A program made the translations under genes and the position numbers. Below are positions 19,462-27,876 of a DNA stretch of 59,954 bases, piece after piece. This DNA is from Candidatus Enterenecus stercoripullorum (lineage in GTDB: Bacteria > Bacillota > Clostridia > Oscillospirales > Oscillospiraceae), in the NCBI GenBank assembly GCA_018716015.1, contig DVKM01000029.1, positions 1 through 59,954 of the forward strand, in the 5' to 3' direction. The notes below the pieces were generated by a model. That model was not told where the DNA came from and made no database searches. It was given only the letters and a program-made list of their open reading frames with translations. How positions within the stretch are numbered: position 1 is the stretch's first letter; every line of letters starts with the position of its first letter.

Positions 19462-19569
19462 AAAATCCCCGCTGGATGCGGGTACATCCAACGGGGCCGG
19501 TGAGCGAGCTCACCATGAGAACACTTGTAGTATAGCAGATCTTTTGATGGTTGACAAGGGGGTGGGAGC

Positions 19570-20400
19570 ATGCCATTGACCAGAATTCAGGGATATGGCC
19601 ATGTGGCGGCCAGGTATGGCCTGGAGGAGGCCATCTTCCTGGACGGCATCGTCCACTGGTACCGGGTGAACCGGGCGGACGGGCGTAACTACCATGACGG
19701 CCGGTGGTGGACCTACAACTCCATCGCCGCCTACACGGACCAGTACCCCTGGTGGTCTGCCAAGCAGATCCGCCGGATCGCGGCCAGCCTACGGGACCAG
19801 GGGGCACTGCTTACCGGCAATTACAACACCAACGGCCGGGACCGGACCATCTGGTACAGCCCAAGCGATGAGGCCCTGGCCCTGTACGGTATCCCTGCCG
19901 AGGATGCCCAAACGGGAAATTGCATTTGCCCAAATGGGCAAATGCAGATGCCCGAACAGGCAAATGCAGATGCCCAAACGGACCAACCATTACCATGTAG
20001 TTACCATGAGGTTACAAACACACCCCCCTATAGTCCCCCCATGGGGGACCCGCAGGAGGAGAAGCCAAAACCAAAGGCCAAGCCCAAGAAAACGGAACCT
20101 TACAAGCTGGACTGGTTTGAGGCGTTCTGGAAGATATACCCCAGGAAGGACAACAAGCAGGCGGCCTTGAGGGCCTGGTGCAAGCTCAAGCCGGACCGGG
20201 CGCTGTGCGGTGTGATGGCCGCGGCGCTGGAGCGGGACAAGTACTCCAAGCAGTGGTGCAAAGACGGCGGGGAGTTCATTCCCATGGCATCCACCTGGAT
20301 CAACCAGAGCCGGTGGAATGACCAGGGGGTGGATCAATCTCAGCTCCCGGATCCTCCGGATGACGGAGGCTGGGCTCCTGACCCGGAGGTGATCGAGTGA
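19570..20400 (+). CDS. Phage replication initiator (O/DnaD-like with wHTH N-terminus)
   Basis: Winged-helix-like N-term, Pro/Lys-rich linker, C-term LDWFEAFWKIYPRKDNKQAALRAWCKLKP; followed by DnaB. Confidence 0.8.
   Translation: MPLTRIQGYGHVAARYGLEEAIFLDGIVHWYRVNRADGRNYHDGRWWTYNSIAAYTDQYPWWSAKQIRRIAASLRDQGALLTGNYNTNGRDRTIWYSPSDEALALYGIPAEDAQTGNCICPNGQMQMPEQANADAQTDQPLPCSYHEVTNTPPYSPPMGDPQEEKPKPKAKPKKTEPYKLDWFEAFWKIYPRKDNKQAALRAWCKLKPDRALCGVMAAALERDKYSKQWCKDGGEFIPMASTWINQSRWNDQGVDQSQLPDPPDDGGWAPDPEVIE
19903..19990. repeat. Four tandem 22-bp iterons (putative phage origin)
   Basis: gatgcccaaacgggaaattgca / tttgcccaaatgggcaaatgca / gatgcccgaacaggcaaatgca / gatgcccaaacggaccaaccat at 19903, 19925, 19947, 19969. 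Confidence 0.8.
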
Positions 20401-21791
20401 ATGGGGAAGTGATGGGAACCGGCGGGGAGGCACAGCAGTCGGTGATTGGCTCCATGCTTATCGATGACCGTTGCGTACCTGTTGTACTTGCTAAGATACG
20501 GGCGGAGGACTTCACCGACGGCACCTGCCGGGCCACCTTCCGGGCCATCCAGAAACTAATCCTATCCGGCCGGCCGGTGGACCCAGTGACCGTGGTGGAT
20601 GAGATGGCAGGCAAAGAGGGGTATGTCCAGTGGCTGCGGCAGGTGATGGAGCTCACCCCTACTGCTGCCAACGTGGAGACCTACATAGACATCACCAAGC
20701 GATCCGCTCAGCTGTACCAGCTCAGGTCTCTGGCGGACCAGATGCTGGCCACCTTTGACCTGGACAGCGCCGCCGCCTTGGTGCGCAAGATGTCTGGCCT
20801 GCTCTCCTCCGCCTCCCGCATGCCCCGGATGACAGGGGTGGAGCTGGCGGCGGACTTTCTGGACCGGATGAAGCGCACGGACAAGCCAGAGTACATCCCC
20901 TGGGGCATCCCCTCAGCGGATCGGATGGCCTACGCGGAGCTGGGGGACATGATCCTGCTGGGTGGCTATGCCTCCGCCGGAAAAACCCTGTTGTCAATCC
21001 TCATGGCCCTGGGCCAGGCCAAGCGGTACCGGGTGGGCTACTACACCCTGGAGACCAAACCGGAGAAAATGGCTGACCGGATTTTTGCCCATCTGGCCAA
21101 GGTCCCCTTGGACAAGATCAAGACCCGGGACTTCGGGGACGGAGAGTGGGCCAGGATCGCCCAGGCAGCTAGCGACTATGCGGTTCATTGCCCCTTTGAC
21201 ATCATCCGGGCGGCCGGTAGCAGTGTAGATGATATCGCCGCGGATGCAGTAGGACACGGTTACCAGATCGTTTATGTGGACTACCTCCAGCTCATTGAGG
21301 CGCCGGGCATCCGTCCAGGGGATCGCTACGCAACGGTGACCGCTGTCAGCCGTGGGCTGAAGCTGTTTGCGCAGAGCACAGGGACAGCGGTGGTCGCCCT
21401 GGCCCAGCTGTCCCGACCGGACAAGGTGGGCAAGGACAAAAAGCCAGTACCGCCCTCCATGGCCTCCTTCCGGGAGTCCGGCCAGATCGAGCAGGACGCG
21501 GATATGGCGTTTTTACTCTGGAGTGCGGAGCAAGAGAATAATCAGGCGCGCCGGGTGCTGAAGCTGGCCAAAAACAAAGAGGGCCGGAAGTTTCGGGTGG
21601 AGCTGGACTTTGACGGCGCCACCCAGACCATGACGGAGGTTGAGTCTGAGGGAAGGCAGGTGGCGGCCAAGTTTAGTGCGAATGGCCGTGCCATCCAGCA
21701 ACGCAACCGTGCCAAGGCCAAACAAATGACATTCGAGGAGCTGTCGGCAGGAGAGGGGGACAACCCGTTTGAGAACGAGCGAGATCAGTAA
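20397..21791 (+). CDS. Replicative DNA helicase DnaB
   Basis: EAQQSVIGSMLIDDRCVPVVLAKIRAEDF; Walker A GGYASAGKT; YQIVYVDYLQLIEAPG; SFRESGQIEQDADMAFLLW. Confidence 0.93.
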   Translation: MNGEVMGTGGEAQQSVIGSMLIDDRCVPVVLAKIRAEDFTDGTCRATFRAIQKLILSGRPVDPVTVVDEMAGKEGYVQWLRQVMELTPTAANVETYIDITKRSAQLYQLRSLADQMLATFDLDSAAALVRKMSGLLSSASRMPRMTGVELAADFLDRMKRTDKPEYIPWGIPSADRMAYAELGDMILLGGYASAGKTLLSILMALGQAKRYRVGYYTLETKPEKMADRIFAHLAKVPLDKIKTRDFGDGEWARIAQAASDYAVHCPFDIIRAAGSSVDDIAADAVGHGYQIVYVDYLQLIEAPGIRPGDRYATVTAVSRGLKLFAQSTGTAVVALAQLSRPDKVGKDKKPVPPSMASFRESGQIEQDADMAFLLWSAEQENNQARRVLKLAKNKEGRKFRVELDFDGATQTMTEVESEGRQVAAKFSANGRAIQQRNRAKAKQMTFEELSAGEGDNPFENERDQ

Positions 21792-21984
21792 GCAAGTGAA
21801 TATCCTCCTGTTGGAAGCGGGGCGGCATGAAAAATTGGCGGCGATATCCAGGGAAGATGTCATTGCCAAAGGTCATCGGGAGACCGCGAGGGCGCTGAGG
21901 CTGGCGGCCCAGTTTATCAAGCTGCAGGTCAAACTCATTCCGATTTCTAAGGGGCTTGCCCTTAAGAAATATAAAATTTTTTGA
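21769..21984 (+). CDS. Small hypothetical phage protein
   Basis: TTG start overlapping the dnaB end; MRTSEISKQVNILLLEAGRHEKLAAISREDVIAKGHRETARAL. Confidence 0.45.
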   Translation: MRTSEISKQVNILLLEAGRHEKLAAISREDVIAKGHRETARALRLAAQFIKLQVKLIPISKGLALKKYKIF

Positions 21985-21997
21985 AAGGGAGATCACC

Positions 21998-22780
21998 ATG
22001 AGAACATTTGCAATTTTGAATATGAAGGGTGGCGTTGGGAAGACCACCACCGCCATCAACCTGGCATACATCCTGGCTACCGCCTACCAGCAGCGGGTAC
22101 TGCTGGTGGATGCAGATGGCCAGGCTAATGCCACCCGGGCCCTGCTGCCGGCCGGGGAGTATGACGGGCTGACTGCTCTGCTGTCTGGCCATGTGATCTG
22201 CTACGACGAGGTCGTTGAGCATACAGAAATCAGCGGGCTGGACATGGTTCCGGCAAGCAACTCTCTTTGGCAGATCGACCTATCCTGCATCACGCGGGAT
22301 GGCCCCGGTACGCTCAGAGCTCTGCGGGATATGCGGGACGCCATTACAGAGGACATCGCCTACGACGTGATGATCATTGATTGCCCGCCCAGCTTTTCCG
22401 GGGCCTGCGCCGCAGCCATTGCGGCCAGCAACAGTATCATCATCCCGGTACTGCCTGATGCTTTCTCCGCCGAGGGAATGGAGGATCTGGTGGCGCAGAT
22501 TGACGGAGTGCGCAGGATCCAGCCAGATGTGCGCATTGCCGGCTGTTTGATCAACCAATTCCACACGGCGGATGTAGTGCTTGACGCTACGGAGTACCTG
22601 CGGGAGTCAGCGCCTGTACCCGTATTTGACACGGTGATCCACCGCACCGATAAGGTGTTGGAATCCACCTGGGCGCATCAGCCGGTGCTGCTCTGGTCTC
22701 CCCGTAGTTCAGCCGCCCGGGATTTTCGGTCCTGGGTGCGGGAGCTAGTGGCAAAGGAGGCGCTGTGTAATGGCCGGTAA
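21998..22780 (+). CDS. parA: ParA-family partition ATPase
   Basis: MRTFAILNMKGGVGKTTTAINLAYIL; VLLVDADGQANATRALL; DVMIIDCPPSFSG; ATG behind AAAGGGAG. Confidence 0.93.
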   Translation: MRTFAILNMKGGVGKTTTAINLAYILATAYQQRVLLVDADGQANATRALLPAGEYDGLTALLSGHVICYDEVVEHTEISGLDMVPASNSLWQIDLSCITRDGPGTLRALRDMRDAITEDIAYDVMIIDCPPSFSGACAAAIAASNSIIIPVLPDAFSAEGMEDLVAQIDGVRRIQPDVRIAGCLINQFHTADVVLDATEYLRESAPVPVFDTVIHRTDKVLESTWAHQPVLLWSPRSSAARDFRSWVRELVAKEALCNGR

Positions 22781-23741
22781 ATTTAATTTGGCGGAGCACC
22801 TAAAGCCGGGAGCAGCTGCCTCGGTGCGGGATATTGAGACCATCACCGCCGAAATTCTAAATGCTAAGAGAGCTGGGGGTGAGGCGATCCTGCGCATCGG
22901 GCAGGCGCTCCTGGATGCTAAGTCCATGCTTCCCCATGGAGAGTGGCTGCTCTGGCTGGAGGAACGGGTAGACTTCTCCGAGCGAGCCGCTCAGAACTTC
23001 ATGCGGCTGGCCCGGGAGTACTCAAATCCGCAGACGCTTGCGGATTTGGGCGCCTCCAAAGCCCTGGCGCTGTTGGCCCTGCCCGCCAATGAGCGGGAGG
23101 AGTTCCTGGCCGGGACTCATATTGTCTCCGGCGAGGAGAAGACGGCGGCTGAAATGTCCGCCCGGGAGCTGGCCCAGGCCATCCGGGACAAGGAGCAGGC
23201 ACAGGCAGATCTGCGCGCAGCAGAGGAGGCCCGGGAGAAGATGGCCCAGGACATGGCCATAGCCAACGCTCGGTTGTCTGGGCTGCGGGAGGACCTAGAT
23301 AAGGCAAAGGCGGCAGAGGCTGCCGCTGCGGAGGAGCTGGCTGCCATGAAAGCTCGCCCGGTGGATGTGGCTGTGGAACAGGTTGTAGATGAGGCGGCCA
23401 TCCAGAGGGCCAGGGCGGAGGCTGTGGCCGAGATGCAGGCCAAGGTGGACAAGGCTCAGGAGGCCAGGAAAGCGGCCGAGGCAAAGCGGAAAAATGCGGA
23501 GGAAGCCCTGGAGCAGGTACGGATCCAGCTTGAGGCGCAGGCCAAGGCGGAGAAGCGGGAAGCTCTTGGCGCAGATAAAGACCTGGCCCTGTTCGACGTG
23601 CTGTTTGCCCAGGTGCAGGACCAGATCAACCGGATGCAAGGGGTTCTGCTCAAGGTCAAGGCCAAGGATGCCCAGAGGGCAGATGGCCTGCACAGAGCCC
23701 TGTTGGCCCTGGCTGATAAGGTCCGGGAGGTGGCGGGATGA
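22770..23741 (+). CDS. DUF3102-like protein with coiled coil, possible ParB-like partner of ParA
   Basis: ETITAEILNAKRAGGEAILRIGQALLDAKSMLPHGEWLLWLEERVDFSERAAQNFMRLAREYSNPQTLADLGASKALALLALP; overlaps the parA end. Confidence 0.8.
   Translation: MAGKFNLAEHLKPGAAASVRDIETITAEILNAKRAGGEAILRIGQALLDAKSMLPHGEWLLWLEERVDFSERAAQNFMRLAREYSNPQTLADLGASKALALLALPANEREEFLAGTHIVSGEEKTAAEMSARELAQAIRDKEQAQADLRAAEEAREKMAQDMAIANARLSGLREDLDKAKAAEAAAAEELAAMKARPVDVAVEQVVDEAAIQRARAEAVAEMQAKVDKAQEARKAAEAKRKNAEEALEQVRIQLEAQAKAEKREALGADKDLALFDVLFAQVQDQINRMQGVLLKVKAKDAQRADGLHRALLALADKVREVAG
23024..23050. repeat. Prophage palindromic repeat copy 3, inside the DUF3102-like CDS
   Basis: aaatccgcagacgcttgcggatttggg. Confidence 0.9.
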
Positions 23742-24082
23742 TCTATCGAGCGATGGCGGTGCAAAAACTCACCGAAGAGTATGGCAAATTCAAGGGTGAC
23801 CGCTACCAGGAGGTCATGAAATCGGCCGTCTTTGAGGCGCTGGTCAACTTCTGCGAAAACGACGAGTTTGCCCAGGCCGTTGTCCAGGGGGGCAGTTTCG
23901 CCGACTGCATGAAGGCGGTATCCAAAAACATCAAGTCCTCCCTCTCGGATCTGGAGGCATACCGTCGGGCTGCGGCCTTCTACTTCGATGGGGCTGAGGT
24001 CAAGATGACGCTCACCATCCAGCTGGAGCCCGCCCAGGCCGAGAGCCATGATATTGTCATCGACCTGGCAGACTTTCTGTGA
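23738..24082 (+). CDS. PcfK-like protein
   Basis: Position directly upstream of PcfJ-like gene; KSAVFEALVNFCENDEFAQAVVQGGSFADCMKAVSKNIKSSLSDLEAYRRAAAFYFDGAEV. Confidence 0.65.
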   Translation: MIYRAMAVQKLTEEYGKFKGDRYQEVMKSAVFEALVNFCENDEFAQAVVQGGSFADCMKAVSKNIKSSLSDLEAYRRAAAFYFDGAEVKMTLTIQLEPAQAESHDIVIDLADFL

Positions 24083-24094
24083 GGGGGTGGAACA

Positions 24095-25792
24095 ATGAAG
24101 CGGACAGTACAGGAGCAGGCCATCCTGGATAACTGGCCTGTTGTCACCGCGGACGACATCGAGATGATGAACGACGAGTTCCCCCACTACATCTTTTTTC
24201 ACCGCCGGAAGGACGGCAGGGTGGAGTATCACACCTCCTGCTGTGGCAAGACCGAGGTGATTGAGCCTGTGCGCCGCACGGAGCTGCCTTGGGGAAATGC
24301 CCTGCTGGATGCCAGTTACCACAATCAGCTGCACACATGTCCCTGGTGCAGTAGGAAGGTGACCATGAAAGACCTGAGCAAGGCCGGCAAGCGGAAGGGC
24401 CTGGCTGCGTACTGATTGGTGGTGCTCCTTCATGGGGATGAGCAGGCCTTGTATGCGGATGCGCTCTCCCTGCGAAAGGATTATGAGGCCATGGCTGACC
24501 TGACTGCCCGGCCAACGTATTGGCTGTGCAGCGGCTACCGCTTTTCCGCTGGAGAGGTCATGGAGATAGACTACCAACTATGGGCCGAAGGGGTTATCAC
24601 CTGGGAGCGGGGCCAGCTGGGCCGGAAAAAGGAGGTACAGGAGCCTTTCAAGAAAGGCAGTCTCTCCTTCTACACCCATGATTCCTATGCGGTCATCGGC
24701 CGGGATGTACTGGAAGACCACCCACTCTACCGGTACTGCCAGTACTTTCACGGTTGGCAATATCGGCCCGGCGGGGGCCGCGGCTATGCCCATAAGTTTC
24801 ATGACCTGATCTCCTATCTCGCCGCGTACAGCATGTATCCCCGGCAGATTGAGATGCTGGTGAAGGCCGGGCTCTATCAGCCGGTAGGCGAACTGATTTG
24901 GAACCGGAAAAAGTTTGCCGCCGCCATTGACTGGGAGGAGCCGGATATTCGCAAGGCCATGGACCTGTCCAAGGGGGAGATCAGACAGCTGTTTGCCATC
25001 CGGCCGGACTTCGGCGCTCTGGAGTGCCGGGCCTACGCAAACCGGCATTTGGGCACATCCTGGGATGTGGAGGATGCGGCCACCTTTTGGGTTATGTGGG
25101 GGCTGGAGTTGCGGCCCATGGAGGTGCTGCGGTTCTGCCGGCGGTATCAGCTGCCGCTGGGCAAGCTCCTGCGCTATCTGGAGCGGGTGACCGGTGGGGA
25201 TAGCTACGGCTTAGTCTGGGCAGAGGCCTTTACCATCTACCGGGATTACCTGGAGGCCGCCTACCACTTGGGCTGGTGCATGGAGCACAGTGCGGTGCTC
25301 TGGCCAGAGCTCCTGCTTTCCGCCCACGATGAGGCCACAGATCAGTGGGCCCAGGTCCAGCTCCGGGAGGCCGAGGCGGACCAAAAAGCAAAACGGCCCC
25401 GAGGGGCCAAGGAGCGGGCCCGGAAGTATGAGTTTGAGCTGGACGGCCTGCTCATCAAAATGCCCATGTCCGCGGCGGCCATCAAGCTGGAGGGGAAGGC
25501 CCTGCATCACTGTGTGGGTGGATACGCCAAGCGCCATCTGGAGGGGGTGCTGACCATCCTGTTCCTCCGCCGGGTAGAGGCGCCTAACACCCCCTACGTG
25601 ACCATCGAGATGCAGGGCAATCAGCTCCGGCAGATCCATGGGTTAAACAATGATGTGGGACAGGTCTCCCCCAGGGTCAGGCACAAGGGATTTTTGAGTG
25701 CCTGGCTCCGGTGGCTCCAGGCCGGGAGTCCCAGGAACGAGGACGGCACGCCGAAGCTGCCGAAAAAGCGGAAGGGGGCTGTTGTGGCATGA
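24095..25792 (+). pseudogene. PcfJ-like protein interrupted by an in-frame TGA at 24413-24415
   Basis: Frame 24095-24412 continues without a shift as 24416-25792; C-term ALHHCVGGYAKRHLEGVLTILFLRRVEAPNTPYVTIEMQGNQLRQIHGLNN is PcfJ-like. Confidence 0.7.
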
Positions 25793-26112
25793 CACGGGAT
25801 ACGGCGATTGTGCAAATTGAAAGTCTGAAAGATTACTGCGAGCGCATGGCAGACGATGACGAAAGCGGTTCTCATGTTTTTGATTTAGATGGACAGGCCC
25901 TGGACCGTGCCCTCTCCGCCCTCCGCCCCGTCAGCCGGGAGCAAGTGGAGAAAGTGTGGGCTGGGTGCGAGAAATGCCACAATCAATCTAACTGGCCGGC
26001 CTGGATTGAGAAGGGATTTGTATACTGCCCTAAGTGCGGGACTCCGCTTACATCGTGGGCGTGGAAGAAACAAATAGAGAGATTGGAGACGCTGAAAGAT
26101 GCGGACGATTGA
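25789..26112 (+). CDS. Hypothetical phage protein with Cys pairs
   Basis: MTRDTAIVQIESLKDYCERMADDD...GCEKCHNQSNWPAWIEKGFVYCPKCGTPL; ATGA overlap with preceding ORF. Confidence 0.65.
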   Translation: MTRDTAIVQIESLKDYCERMADDDESGSHVFDLDGQALDRALSALRPVSREQVEKVWAGCEKCHNQSNWPAWIEKGFVYCPKCGTPLTSWAWKKQIERLETLKDADD

Positions 26113-26389
26113 TGCCGACCAGCTGGCCGATGGCTTGAAACTGCACCGTCAACCAACGGGCCAAAAATATGAGACAGACAGGCAGTGGGCCGTTGGCTAT
26201 AATGCAGGATTAGAAAGGGCACTATATAGCATCGCTCATGCGCCCACCCTCACCCCGCCGAACGAGCCGTTGACCTGTGTGGGGTGCTATTGGCAGACAC
26301 ACGGTTCGATTGGAAAATGTATTGACTGCGTACGGGAGAAAACCGATAACTACTACCGCTGCCCGCCGGAGGGAGAGGAGGACACCTGA
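26099..26389 (+). CDS. Hypothetical phage protein
   Basis: MRTIDADQLADGLKLHRQPTGQKYETDRQWAVGYNAGLERAL... Confidence 0.65.
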   Translation: MRTIDADQLADGLKLHRQPTGQKYETDRQWAVGYNAGLERALYSIAHAPTLTPPNEPLTCVGCYWQTHGSIGKCIDCVREKTDNYYRCPPEGEEDT

Positions 26390-26715
26390 TGGACATTGAG
26401 AAGCTGATCGAGAGTGCGGAACACTGTGATCTTGGTGCCTGTGCTGACTGTCCAAGTATTGGACGCGCCTGTTGCAGAGAACGCACAATGGGCGAATTGG
26501 CGCGAGAATCTAAGCGGCTCCAGGCCGAAAACGAGAAGCTGCGGGAAGAGCTGGAGCAGATGGCCGCCTGTGTCTACTACAAGCCCGGCGGGATGTGCGG
26601 ATATGGAGGCGACGACCCGGCCAACGTTTGTGTGCTTGGGCCTTGTAACTACGAGATTTCGACCCAGGAGGTTCTGACTGAACTGGAGCAAGCGAAAGCG
26701 GCGCGCAGGCGTTAA
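26389..26715 (+). CDS. Cys-rich hypothetical phage protein
   Basis: MDIEKLIESAEHCDLGACADCPSIGRACCRERTMGELARESKRLQAENEKLREELEQMAACVYY. Confidence 0.6.
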   Translation: MDIEKLIESAEHCDLGACADCPSIGRACCRERTMGELARESKRLQAENEKLREELEQMAACVYYKPGGMCGYGGDDPANVCVLGPCNYEISTQEVLTELEQAKAARRR

Positions 26716-26722
26716 GCCTGCG
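26702..26722. terminator. Hairpin between convergent genes
   Basis: gcgcaggc-gttaa-gcctgcgc. Confidence 0.5.
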
Positions 26723-26781
26723 CACCGCCCTGATTGCAAAGCCCGGTTATCACCTGCCGCATTCCCTGCTTGGAGAGGATG

Positions 26782-27042
26782 TTACTGGTCCTCCAGGTCA
26801 GCGGCCGGAATATCGTTTTCCAGGTTGTCCCGGGCCAAATCGGTGTCGATCTCCGGGTAGATATTGGAGGGAATGGGCCGCTCGTGAAAGACCTTCATTT
26901 CAGGCCCGGAGGTCCCTGGAATGATGGGGTTTGCCTTGACTTTTCCGTGTTTGGCTTTCCCTTGAATCTCCGGGACTGGTGGAGCACTGTTTCGGGGCCG
27001 CGTGTGGGTCCAATCAGGACGGGCCATGCCTTTCTTTGCCAT
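26782..27042 (-). CDS. Small hypothetical phage protein on the strand opposite its neighbours
   Basis: MAKKGMARPDWTHTRPRNSAPPVPEIQGKAKHGKVKANPIIPGTSGPEMKVFHERPIPSNIYPEIDTDLARDNLENDIPAADLEDQ; GAGGTGATTTC before ATG; no competing plus-strand gene. Confidence 0.7.
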   Translation of the reverse strand: MAKKGMARPDWTHTRPRNSAPPVPEIQGKAKHGKVKANPIIPGTSGPEMKVFHERPIPSNIYPEIDTDLARDNLENDIPAADLEDQ

Positions 27043-27130
27043 GAAATCACCTCGGAAATAGGATTTCCCGAAACGATAAAAATACGCATGAAGCAGATAC
27101 AACAGTGCTCTGGCCAAAAGGAGGCCGCCC

Positions 27131-27289
27131 ATGCTAACCATTACAATTAAAGTCAACGCCCCACCCGGCCAGGCCATCGGGATCAAGGAACACCTGGCCA
27201 TGTGTCTGGAGCAGTACGGAGATACCAGGGTGGTCTCCATAACAGAAGATCTGCCGGAACAAATCAAAATGAAAGGAGAGAGGAAATGA
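27131..27289 (+). CDS. 52-aa hypothetical phage protein
   Basis: MLTITIKVNAPPGQAIGIKEHLAMCLEQYGDTRVVSITEDLPEQIKMKGERK; ATGA overlap with next ORF; absent from the ORF track. Confidence 0.55.
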   Translation: MLTITIKVNAPPGQAIGIKEHLAMCLEQYGDTRVVSITEDLPEQIKMKGERK

Positions 27290-27465
27290 GCGAGGGAATG
27301 ACCGTGCCGACCTGCTGCCTCAGCTGCCGGTGGTGGAAGTGTCTATCTGCCACTTCTACGCATACCACTAAAGCCTGCCATCTGTTCTTGCAGACTGGGG
27401 TTCGGAACGGGAGAAAAGGGGATGTTTGCGCTACTTGGGAGCCAAGGGGGGATACAAAGGGATGA
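27286..27465 (+). CDS. Small Cys-rich hypothetical protein
   Basis: MSEGMTVPTCCLSCRWWKCLSATSTHTTKACHLFLQTGVRNGRKGDVCATWEPRGDTKG; ATGA overlap. Confidence 0.55.
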   Translation: MSEGMTVPTCCLSCRWWKCLSATSTHTTKACHLFLQTGVRNGRKGDVCATWEPRGDTKG

Positions 27466-27674
27466 AGATTTTCAAAACATGTGTTCGTGGGTGCATCTAT
27501 GTGGCCTGGATGGTGGCGGCGGTGGCGGTCCTTTTTTATCCATGCATCCAGTATGTGCAGACACAGACCATGGACCAGGAGACTCTGCTGCTCCACGCTG
27601 TCCTTGGATTTGCCCTGATCTACTCTGGGACGGAGTTCTGTGACTTTCTGAAACGGAGGTGGCAGGATGGGTAA
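27462..27674 (+). CDS. Small membrane protein
   Basis: MKIFKTCVRGCIYVAWMVAAVAVLFYPCIQYVQ...; two hydrophobic segments. Confidence 0.55.
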   Translation: MKIFKTCVRGCIYVAWMVAAVAVLFYPCIQYVQTQTMDQETLLLHAVLGFALIYSGTEFCDFLKRRWQDG

Positions 27675-27876
27675 ACAATCCCGAAAGCGCAATCTCCGTC
27701 GGATCAACATTGTGGTCACAGCCCAGACGGTGGGCAGCCTGGCCTATCTGGCCAAGATGTGCAACTACCCTGAGATCGGCATGGCGGTGGACAAGCTGAC
27801 CCGGGAGAAGATGCTCAGTCTGCGGGCCTGGGGCTCCGGGAGTCGGCGGGCAAAGCGGGGTGATCACGATGGCTAA
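27667..27876 (+). CDS. Small basic hypothetical protein
   Basis: MGKQSRKRNLRRINIVVTAQTVGSLAYLAKMCNYPEIGMAVDKLTREKM. Confidence 0.55.
   Translation: MGKQSRKRNLRRINIVVTAQTVGSLAYLAKMCNYPEIGMAVDKLTREKMLSLRAWGSGSRRAKRGDHDG

Noticed and set aside
19903-19990. Iteron region as a CRISPR array
   Set aside because: Contiguous 22-bp repeats without unique spacers, inside a coding sequence.
24413-24415. Alternative genetic code (TGA reassignment) in the phage
   Set aside because: Many phage genes end properly at TGA, for example 22770-23741 and 36088-36426, so only this one TGA is anomalous.
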